A stretch of 64,000 nt of DNA, from assembly GCA_012517405.1 (NCBI GenBank), contig JAAYVB010000002.1:248001-312000 (forward strand), written 5' to 3'. This stretch comes from Propionibacterium sp. (GTDB lineage: Bacteria > Actinomycetota > Actinomycetes > Propionibacteriales > Propionibacteriaceae). This document shows positions 18,687 through 25,349 of this stretch, in pieces. The stretch's first letter is position 1. Each line of letters begins with the position of its first letter. The translations under genes and the position numbers were made by a program. The notes below the pieces were generated by a model, which saw only the letters and a list, made by a program, of their open reading frames with translations, did not search any database and was not told where the DNA came from.

Positions 18687-19766
18687 CTAGGTCACCGCGT
18701 TCGCGATGGCACCGCTGCGAGCCTCACGGCGTCGTTGGCCTCGTTGAGCGATGGCTCGCAGCAGCTGCTCGGCGGGTTTGGCATCCCCGCTCCGGCGGAG
18801 CGCGAGCGCGACCAACATCGTGATGGCGTAGGTGAGCACTGCCGCCAGGAGCGCGCTGGTTGCGTCGAGTTCGGCGCCGAGCGCCAGCGTCCAGGCGGGA
18901 AGCAGCGGCACCATGATGAGACTCTGAAGGAGGTAGCAGGTTAGCGATCGTTGCCCGACGGCGGACAGGGCGCGTGCCGGTCGCGATTTCATGAAGCATC
19001 TGGACTGGCACACGGCAAGGCTGAGGAGCGCGTAGCCGAGTCCGCCGAAGGGGCCGGTCGCAACGTGGACGACGGAGAATACGACGCCTGTCGGACAGGT
19101 TGTGGCCGATGCGAATCCCGCGGCGACCAGCGCTGCGGGTGTTCCGGCGACGAACGCGACACCTTGGGTCAGGGCCGTTGGCACGAGCAAGATGGCGGCG
19201 ACGATGAGCAGTGTGCGGTCGGTGACTCGTCGCATGCCGACAAGGACAAGCGTCAGGATGCCATAGAGCGCCAGGACGTCCCCAGCGAACAGCAGGATGC
19301 CGTGGACCGCGCCGAAGAGGACAAGCCCGATGCCCCGCCACCGCACGACGCCGCGATCTCGGGTGGCGAGCTGCCGCGCGACTCCGTACCCAACAAGGAG
19401 CGCAAAGAGTGGGTACACGCGTGCGTCGACCAGAGCGACGGTAAGGAAGGTGACGATCTGGTCCGCGGTCGTGTCGGGCACGATCTTCTGCCGCATGCCG
19501 TATTCGCGGCCGTGCAGGTAGAGCATGATGTTCGCGACGGCGATGAAGCAGAGCGCCCACCCCCGCGCGATGTCGGGCATGGGCACGCGATCCGGCGGCT
19601 CAGCGGGCGCGAGTGGCTGAGGACCGCATCGCCTGCTGCGCGATGGCACCGCGTCCTTGGTGGCGGACACTTCGGACCTTGCCAGGTTGGTGGAACGAGA
19701 CCAGGCACCGCGAGTAGGGCTCGACAGGGAGCTTGTCTTCCCTCCTTCGCCCTCTCCGACGCGCAC
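18687..19766 (-). CDS. DUF418/YeiB-like membrane protein, apparently shortened
   Basis: A multi-helix membrane protein resembling the DUF418 family. The family-type first helix follows RVPMPDIARGWAL (about residue 60), and the C-terminal signature is seen as VGQRSLTCYLLQS. At about 359 residues it is short for the family. The stretch between the fourth helix block and the C-terminal signature looks reduced by about 60 residues, so an internal deletion is possible. The start is uncertain. The 60 residues before the first helix are Arg/Ser-rich with no good ribosome site; an ATG at 19580 begins exactly at MPDIARG. It ends the minus-strand metal-resistance set but may not belong to it functionally. 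Confidence 0.6.
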   Translation of the reverse strand: MRVGEGEGGKTSSLSSPTRGAWSRSTNLARSEVSATKDAVPSRSRRCGPQPLAPAEPPDRVPMPDIARGWALCFIAVANIMLYLHGREYGMRQKIVPDTTADQIVTFLTVALVDARVYPLFALLVGYGVARQLATRDRGVVRWRGIGLVLFGAVHGILLFAGDVLALYGILTLVLVGMRRVTDRTLLIVAAILLVPTALTQGVAFVAGTPAALVAAGFASATTCPTGVVFSVVHVATGPFGGLGYALLSLAVCQSRCFMKSRPARALSAVGQRSLTCYLLQSLIMVPLLPAWTLALGAELDATSALLAAVLTYAITMLVALALRRSGDAKPAEQLLRAIAQRGQRRREARSGAIANAVT

Positions 19767-19806
19767 GCTGTAGCGCGCCGGTCAGTGGTGGACGCCGGAA
19801 CTGAAA

Positions 19807-20124
19807 TCAGCGAGCGCTTCGAGTGAGATCACCCAGCGGCACATCCTCGGAGAGCTCCTGCCAGTGCTGCCGCTGCGAGCGGTACTCACGGGCGCGAGCC
19901 CTTACGAGGAGAACGACGCTCACCGGGCCGATGGCCATCATCTTGAGAGCGTTCCAGAGGCAGACCAGCACGACGAGGTGGAGCCATCCTGGGCCGCCGT
20001 TCTCGATGAGTGTGGTGCACCAGAAGGCGATGGCCAGGTAGGGACCGGCCAGGAGCATCGCGGGGACGCCCCACTTCAGTCCCTTCCTCGTGCGGATCAG
20101 ATCGAGCAGGATGTTGCTCGGCAT
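19807..20124 (-). CDS. Small membrane protein of unknown function next to metal ATPase
   Basis: A 105-residue protein with two hydrophobic helices (about residues 20-38 and 50-72) and a basic, polar C-terminal tail. I do not recognise a named domain. The basic N-terminus (RTRKGLKWGVP) suggests an inside-facing start. Its ATG overlaps the last 28 bases of the P-type ATPase gene, which points to translational coupling and a role connected with metal transport. An accessory subunit or assembly factor would be a guess. Similar small proteins often accompany metal-resistance genes on actinobacterial mobile DNA; I state this from general memory, not from a search. Confidence 0.65.
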   Translation of the reverse strand: MPSNILLDLIRTRKGLKWGVPAMLLAGPYLAIAFWCTTLIENGGPGWLHLVVLVCLWNALKMMAIGPVSVVLLVRARAREYRSQRQHWQELSEDVPLGDLTRSAR

Positions 20125-22028
20125 GTAGCAACGCAGGAAGTAGCGAACCTCGGCGCTGGCTGTCGGGCCCGTCGGCGTAGGAGGCGCATGGCGTTGATGA
20201 TGACGATGAGGACGGATGCTTCGTGGACGAGCATGCCGATAGCCATTGTGACGCCGCCGAAGAGGACGCCGACGAGCAACAGGGTGACGGTGATCATGGC
20301 GATGGTGATGTTCTGGCGCATGTTGTTGACGGTGCGTTTGGCCAGCGATATCGCTTCGGGGAGTTTGAGCAGGTCGTCGCCCATGAGGGCGATGTCGGCG
20401 GTCTCGACGGCGACGGCTGATCCGGCGGCGCCCATGGCTACACCGATGTTGGCGGTGGCCAGGGCGGGGGCATCGTTGACGCCGTCGCCGACCATAGCCA
20501 CGGTGTGTCCGCGGCGTTGCAGCGCGGCGACGGCGTCGAGTTTGTCCTCGGGCAGCAGACCGGCGTGGACCTCGTCGATGCCGGTCGCGGTGGCCACGGC
20601 GTGGGCGACCTGGGGGGCGTCGCCGGTGAGCATGACGACGGTGCGCACGCCAGAGTGGTGCAGGCGGTCGACCATCGCTGCGGCATCGGTCCGCAGAGCG
20701 TCGGCGACGGCAATGACGCCTGCGACGGTGTCGTCGATGGCGACGATCATCGGTGTCTGCCCGGCGGCGGCGAGTTCTTCGGCGACGCGGGTTGCTTGGA
20801 GGGTGTCAGGCAGGTCGTAGTGCTCCAGCAGCGCGGCGTTGCCGATCAGGACCCGGTGCTGGCCGGCGGTGGCGGCGATGCCCTTGCCGGGCACGGGCTC
20901 GGTGTGGTCGGCGAGCCCGACCGGGGCGACGCCGGCGTCGGCCGCGGCGTCCAGGATCGGGCGGGCGAGGGGGTGTTCGGAGCCGGCCTCGGCGAGCGCG
21001 GCCCATCGCAGGACGCCGGTGCGGTCGAGGGCTGGATTGAGCACGATGACGTCGGTGAGCTGGGGTCGGCCTTCGGTGAGGGTCCCGGTCTTATCGACCG
21101 CAACGGTGTCGATCTTGGCTGAGGTCTCCAGGAACTCCCCGCCCTTGATGAGGATGCCGTCCCGGGCGGCGCGGCCGATCCCGGCGACGATCGAGACCGG
21201 GATGGAGATCACCAGGGCGCCGGGGCAGCCGATGACCAGCAGGGTCAGCGCCAGCACGACGTCGGAGGTGATCAGGCCGACGGCGAGTGCGCCGACCATG
21301 ATGGCGGGGGTGTACCAGGCTGAGAAGCGGTCCATGAATTGGGCGGTGCGGGCCTTGGCGTCCTGGGCCTCCTCGACCCGGTGGATGATCCTGGCCAGGG
21401 TGGTGTCGGCCCCGACGCCGGTGGCCAGCACCTGCAAGAAGCCGCTACGGGAGACGGTGCCGGCGAAGACGTGATCGGCCTCGGACTTCTCCACCGGGAT
21501 CGATTCGCCGGTGATCGAGGCCTCGTCGATGCTCCCGGTGCCGGCCACGACCTCGCCGTCGACGGGGACCTTGGCGCCGTTCTTGACCAGCACGATCTCG
21601 CCCATCGCGACCTCATTGGCAGGGACTTCGACCTGATGGCCGTCCCGCAGCACGACCGCCGCATCGGGAGCAACGGCCACCAGCTCGGCCAATGCTGAAC
21701 GTGTCTTGTTCAGCGTGGCCGCTTCTAGTGCGTGGCCGACGGCGAACAGGAAGGTGACGGCCGCAGCCTCCCAGTACTCGCCGATGATGATCGCTCCGAT
21801 CGCGGCCACGCTGACCAGCAGGTCGATCCCGATCGCGCGAGTGAGCAGGGCGCGGGTGGCCTTGATGACGATGGGGGTGCCTGCAACGGCTGCCGCAGCC
21901 ACCATCAGCGCATTCACGAGGAGCTGCTGGTCGAACAGCCGCTCGGCCAGGATGGAGACGACGATCAGCAGTCCCGAGACGCCGGGGATCGCCCAGCGGC
22001 GGTGCAGGAGTGCGGTCAGTGTTCTCAT
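20097..22028 (-). CDS. Heavy-metal P1B-type ATPase with CPG membrane motif
   Basis: A 643-residue P-type ATPase that would export a soft metal ion across the membrane. Seen are actuator loop TGESIPVEK, phosphorylation site DKTGTLTEG with Asp312, HP motif SEHPLARP, and hinge [10 protein letters not shown]. The transmembrane ion-site motif reads C-P-G (residues 268-270) where ZntA/CadA/CopA have C-P-C or C-P-H. No N-terminal HMA domain is fused; a free HMA protein is encoded just upstream. Eight hydrophobic helices are recognisable. The reading frame can extend to 22223, but ATG 22028 has AAGGAAA upstream and begins in the right place. The last 15 residues are odd and overlap the next gene. Confidence 0.9.
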   Translation of the reverse strand: MRTLTALLHRRWAIPGVSGLLIVVSILAERLFDQQLLVNALMVAAAAVAGTPIVIKATRALLTRAIGIDLLVSVAAIGAIIIGEYWEAAAVTFLFAVGHALEAATLNKTRSALAELVAVAPDAAVVLRDGHQVEVPANEVAMGEIVLVKNGAKVPVDGEVVAGTGSIDEASITGESIPVEKSEADHVFAGTVSRSGFLQVLATGVGADTTLARIIHRVEEAQDAKARTAQFMDRFSAWYTPAIMVGALAVGLITSDVVLALTLLVIGCPGALVISIPVSIVAGIGRAARDGILIKGGEFLETSAKIDTVAVDKTGTLTEGRPQLTDVIVLNPALDRTGVLRWAALAEAGSEHPLARPILDAAADAGVAPVGLADHTEPVPGKGIAATAGQHRVLIGNAALLEHYDLPDTLQATRVAEELAAAGQTPMIVAIDDTVAGVIAVADALRTDAAAMVDRLHHSGVRTVVMLTGDAPQVAHAVATATGIDEVHAGLLPEDKLDAVAALQRRGHTVAMVGDGVNDAPALATANIGVAMGAAGSAVAVETADIALMGDDLLKLPEAISLAKRTVNNMRQNITIAMITVTLLLVGVLFGGVTMAIGMLVHEASVLIVIINAMRLLRRRARQPAPRFATSCVATCRATSCSI

Positions 22029-22128
22029 AGTGGTTTCCTTCGCGTTCTTGGGTGGCGGTTCACTTCGGATCGATGGGTGTCGGCGCCCAGGGGTATCCGT
22101 AGGCGCCGACTTCGGGATCAGGGCTGGG

Positions 22129-22365
22129 CTAGAAGGTGGCCGGTCGTGCCACATAGCCGGCCTTGGCCACCGCAGCCACCAAGTCCTCGACGCTCGCCAG
22201 CGCCGGATCGTGGTCGACCTCAATGCGAGCCGAGGCGAAGTGCACCTTCACCGCCGACACGCCGTCCAAGCGCCCCACCTGCTTCTCGATCTTGGCCACG
22301 CACGAGGGGCAGGAGAAGCCCTCGGCCCGCAGGACGGTGCGTGTGGAAGAAGCGTTCGTCGTCAT
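22129..22365 (-). CDS. Heavy-metal-associated domain protein (CopZ-like metallochaperone)
   Basis: A 78-residue HMA (ferredoxin-like) domain. The metal-binding loop reads GFSCPSCVAKIEK, a C-x-x-C site with proline and serine between the cysteines. The rest follows the beta-alpha-beta pattern (VSAVKVHFASARIEVDHD). It would carry a soft metal in the cytoplasm and hand it to the ATPase encoded 100 bases downstream, replacing the N-terminal domain that ATPase lacks. Three ATG codons are in frame (22374, 22371, 22365). The last is preferred because GAAGGG lies nine bases before it. Confidence 0.88.
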   Translation of the reverse strand: MTTNASSTRTVLRAEGFSCPSCVAKIEKQVGRLDGVSAVKVHFASARIEVDHDPALASVEDLVAAVAKAGYVARPATF

Positions 22366-22628
22366 GATCATCATCCCTTCGATGACGGTTCCGCCCGGAG
22401 TTGGGCTGGTACTCATGACGCTACGAACGGTCCGGCAGGGTCACCATGACGCAGATCAAGTAACCGCAGATTCCTCCCAGGATCGGATTCATCGTGCTCC
22501 GGGTGAACTCGGCGAGTCGTCTGAGACCGCTCGGTTGGCGGAGGGTTCTGCATCCACACGCACCCACGCGTGCAGCCGCACTGACCTCAGTTGTGCATGA
22601 GAAGGGTCGGGTGTCCGACCGGAGATGG

Positions 22629-23375
22629 TCAGGCGTCGCGCAGCGAGTGGAGGGCCTTGGGGTCGCGCACGGCGATCCATCGTCGGCCCGAGTCGATCAG
22701 GCCCTCTCGTCGCCACCCGCTCAACAGCCGGCTGACCGACTCAGGCGCAGCGCCGGTCATCGAGGCCAAATCCTCACGTGTCAGCGGCACATCGAGCAGG
22801 GTGCCGCCGTCCCAGGGGCGGCCCATCTTGTCCGCGATCAGCAGCAGCATGGCCGCTAGGCGCTGCTCCAACGGTGCGCCCGCCAACAGATGGACCGCCT
22901 GTTGTGCCTGGCTCAACCTGCGGGAGACACCCCTGAGGGTGGCCCTGGCCACGGCGGGAAACCTCTCCATGATCGCGTCGAAGTCATGAGCCTCTAGGCC
23001 CAACAGGCACGAGGCGGAGACCGCCCAGGCGGTGTCTGAGTAGACGTCCTCGCCCAACGCGGGAACAGCACCGAGGAAGTCGCCCGGAGCGCACAGGTCG
23101 AGGATCGTCTCGCGGCCATCGAGGGCTGGGCGTACCGCCTTGACGGCCCCCGTGGCCACGACATACATCCTTGTCGCCGATGCTCCGGCGTGATACACGA
23201 CCGCTCCAGCCTCAAAGGCATGAGCCTGACAGCGCCGATCGACCTGGGCGATATCGTGAACGTCCAGGTCCGCGAACAACGGCACACGTGCCAGCATCCG
23301 CAACCGCACGCCCGGTGTGCAGACATGAGGGTCGGCGGTGGGGACCACCAAGGGTGTGCTTCGTCTCTGTGCCAC
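22629..23375 (-). CDS. Crp/Fnr family transcriptional regulator
   Basis: A 248-residue regulator with an N-terminal cyclic-nucleotide-binding-type barrel (about residues 30-150; FEAGAVVYHAGASATRMYVVATGAVK) and a C-terminal winged helix (about 165-240; LTREDLASMTGAAPESVSRLLSGWRREGLI). Several cysteines are in the sensory half (about residues 19, 49, 95 and 123), but the pattern is not the Fnr iron-sulphur motif. As first gene of a minus-strand group with the HMA protein and metal ATPase, it may sense metal or redox stress and control that group. The GTG start at 23375 follows AAAGGGGG. It is divergent from the TetR-fusion gene. Confidence 0.88.
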   Translation of the reverse strand: MAQRRSTPLVVPTADPHVCTPGVRLRMLARVPLFADLDVHDIAQVDRRCQAHAFEAGAVVYHAGASATRMYVVATGAVKAVRPALDGRETILDLCAPGDFLGAVPALGEDVYSDTAWAVSASCLLGLEAHDFDAIMERFPAVARATLRGVSRRLSQAQQAVHLLAGAPLEQRLAAMLLLIADKMGRPWDGGTLLDVPLTREDLASMTGAAPESVSRLLSGWRREGLIDSGRRWIAVRDPKALHSLRDA

Positions 23376-23510
23376 CTCGGCCCCCTTTCGTCTGTCTCAA
23401 GGCTAGAGCAGGCCCCGGATCAGCCGGACGCCACGCGGCGCGGGTCCCCGCAAGCACGTGCAGGCAGTCGTAACGGGAAGGTCGACCCTCACCTCGTCCA
23501 AGCACTAGTA

Positions 23511-23528
23511 TATCCAAACGTTCTGATA
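23511..23528. promoter_or_regulatory. Candidate TetR-type operator
   Basis: An imperfect palindrome with outer TATC/GATA arms and an AACGTT centre, 30 bases before the TetR-fusion start and in the divergent region shared with the Crp/Fnr gene. This fits autorepression by the TetR domain. Confidence 0.45.
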
Positions 23529-23557
23529 GTCCTCAGGACGTCGGTTCGAAGGCGGGT

Positions 23558-24493
23558 GTGAGTGTGCGTCAGAGGCGTTCGGAGCCGGGTCGGCGTGACC
23601 GGTTGCTGCAGGTGGCGTTGGAGGTGATCATCGCGCGTGGTGTGGCCGGTGCGACCTACCGGCTGATCGCCGAGGCCGCAGATGTGCCGCTGGGGTCGAT
23701 GACGTATCACTTCACGAGCCGGGACGAGCTGGTGCTGGCGGCGTTCGAGAGGTTCGCCGAGGAGTCCTTTTCCCATCTGGACTCGGCCACGTCTGCCGGG
23801 GTGGGCGATCCGGTGGAGCGATTGACGCAGATGGTGGTCTCAGAGTTCAACGATCAGCCGCGGGAACGCATTCTGCTGGCCGAGATGTATGTGCTGGCAT
23901 TCCGCGATGAGCGGTATGCGGCGCTGATGCGCCGATGGACGGAGCGATCCCAAGCGGCTATCGAGCGTCAGCTCCCCGGCCTCAACGGCCGGGCCCTGAA
24001 TGCGGTGCGAGAAGGGCTGACCCTGCAGCGCTACTTCTTTCCCGGCGAGGTCGACGCCGATCTGGTGCACGCCACGCTCAGCGCCGTTGCATGTGGGACA
24101 GCGAGCAGCGACTCGGAGAGTCCCAAGAGTAGCGCTCCGAAGGACGATCGTGGCCCCGTCGTGAGGACTGTCGAGACGGCTCAAACTTTTCTCACCGCCG
24201 CCGAGGTGGACGCGCTGGTCGGCGACTACCTGGCCGGGATGAGCGTCAAGGCACTCGCTGAGAGGTACGGCCTCCACCGCGCCACGGTGTTCGCGCACCT
24301 CCGTCGCCGCAACGTACCGAGCCGCCGACCGGGGCTGGGGATCGACGAGAAGGCCGAGGCCGTGCGCCTCGCCCGAGCAGGCATCTCGATGCGGGCCATC
24401 GGTCGCCGGATGGGCGTGGACCGCAAGGCCGTGCGCGCAGCGCTGGTCGAGGCTGGACTCATCGCGGACAAGATCATCGACGGCGTGTCGTGA
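23558..24493 (+). CDS. TetR-family regulator fused to recombinase-associated HTH region
   Basis: A 311-residue open frame joining two unlike parts. Residues 1-180 are a TetR regulator, with its helix-turn-helix at 16-60 (TYRLIAEAADVPLGSMTYHF) and a ligand-domain core ending near HATLSAVACG. Residues 181-205 are a Ser/Asp/Lys-rich linker. Residues 210-310 carry two helix-turn-helix-like units (SVKALAERYGLHRATVFAHLRRR and SMRAIGRRMGVDRKAVRAAL), a pattern typical of small proteins encoded beside serine recombinases. The second part could be expressed alone from GTG 24161. The junction probably marks the left boundary of an inserted element rather than a designed fusion. Whether the chimera is functional is unknown. 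Confidence 0.75.
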   Translation: MSVRQRRSEPGRRDRLLQVALEVIIARGVAGATYRLIAEAADVPLGSMTYHFTSRDELVLAAFERFAEESFSHLDSATSAGVGDPVERLTQMVVSEFNDQPRERILLAEMYVLAFRDERYAALMRRWTERSQAAIERQLPGLNGRALNAVREGLTLQRYFFPGEVDADLVHATLSAVACGTASSDSESPKSSAPKDDRGPVVRTVETAQTFLTAAEVDALVGDYLAGMSVKALAERYGLHRATVFAHLRRRNVPSRRPGLGIDEKAEAVRLARAGISMRAIGRRMGVDRKAVRAALVEAGLIADKIIDGVS

Positions 24494-24600
24494 AGCAGGA
24501 TGGTGGTCTGGCTCCGCGCGAGGGCGCATCAAAGTTCGAATGTCAGTGGTCCGCCGTAGGCTTTGATTGACGGTACGAGAGCGGCTCGACCGCAGGTGAC

Positions 24601-24966
24601 GTGCCGCCGTACTGGCACCGCCACCCCGAACTCCTCTGGGAGCTGTCGGCGCTGCACCTGCACTGGCTGTGCGCGTACGACCCGGAGCAGAATGGGTCGG
24701 CACCGCTCGGCTGGCACCGCGACTTCGCTGATGCCCGTGCCCGCCTTCGTGATTGGGTGTCGGCATGCGGTACGCGGCTCGACCGAGACCGCCCGACTCG
24801 CCAGACGAGCTGGCCCGGTGAAGACCCCGCGCAACCTATCGAGGACTCACCGATCACGGATCGCGATGAGGACTTCGTTCGGTTCGTAATCGACATGGTG
24901 GACGCGCGCCAGGAGGCAGAGGACGCCTTCTTCGCGGGCGTCGACCCGGAGACCGGCGAGGTGTGA
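24601..24966 (+). CDS. Hypothetical mobile-element protein, DUF4913-like
   Basis: A 121-residue acidic protein with a Trp/His-rich first half (YWHRHPELLWELSALHLHWLCAY) and a stretch FRD-like DFADARARLRDWV. This pattern recalls DUF4913-type proteins of actinobacterial mobile elements. I cannot assign a function. An in-frame stop lies 33 bases before GTG 24601, so this is the practical start although its ribosome site is weak (AGGTGAC immediately before). Its stop is 3 bases before the next gene, and both precede the recombinase, so they look like one transcriptional group with the element's HTH region. Confidence 0.6.
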   Translation: MPPYWHRHPELLWELSALHLHWLCAYDPEQNGSAPLGWHRDFADARARLRDWVSACGTRLDRDRPTRQTSWPGEDPAQPIEDSPITDRDEDFVRFVIDMVDARQEAEDAFFAGVDPETGEV

Positions 24967-24969
24967 GTC

Positions 24970-25176
24970 GTGGCGCGCCGCTATGAACGGAAGACCGGGC
25001 AGCGTCAGCAGAGCGAGCGCGAGCTGACAATCCGCGCCGAGTTCCACGAACCGCCCGACCTCGACAGACTCTGCGAATTGCTGATCCGCCTGGCGCTCCA
25101 GCAATCGGGCTCCTGCCGTTCAGAAGGTGCGACGCGACCGAAGCGCCCTCGTGCCGCGACAAGCGCGTCGTCGTAG
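24970..25176 (+). CDS. Small hypothetical protein of the recombinase element
   Basis: A 68-residue, strongly basic protein starting with GTG 24970, three bases after the previous stop, which suggests translational coupling. The N-terminal third (MARRYERKTGQRQQSEREL) is Arg/Gln-rich, and a helical LDRLCELLIRLALQQ follows. Basic content and position suggest DNA binding or a directionality-factor-like role, but this is only inference. The end overlaps the -10-like hexamer of the recombinase leader. Confidence 0.5.
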   Translation: MARRYERKTGQRQQSERELTIRAEFHEPPDLDRLCELLIRLALQQSGSCRSEGATRPKRPRAATSASS

Positions 25177-25303
25177 AATGTAGGCATCCGTCGCGGATGG
25201 CGGATGTTGTGGTCCTAGCGCTTCGCCTCGGCGGGGCAACGTAAACGTGGCCGACTTGGCCTAGTCCTACAGCCTTCGGGCTCTTCTCACGATCAACATC
25301 CGC
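25174..25303 (+). promoter_or_regulatory. Promoter-like hexamer and long structured leader of recombinase gene
   Basis: TAGAAT at 25174-25179 could be a -10 element. It is followed by hairpin CATCCG-TCG-CGGATG (25185-25199). A 10-bp long-range stem GCGGATGTTG (25200-25209) with CAACATCCGC (25294-25303) then encloses GGCC-GACTT-GGCC (25249-25261) and a TTCG-loop hairpin AGCC-TTCG-GGCT (25271-25282). The recombinase starts 46 bases later. This amount of nested pairing in a leader suggests a structured RNA or a site-specific recombination site. Confidence 0.5.
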
Positions 25304-25349
25304 TCTCACAAGTCCGCGTCGGCAGGACCAGTGACTGTGGAGAAGAGCC

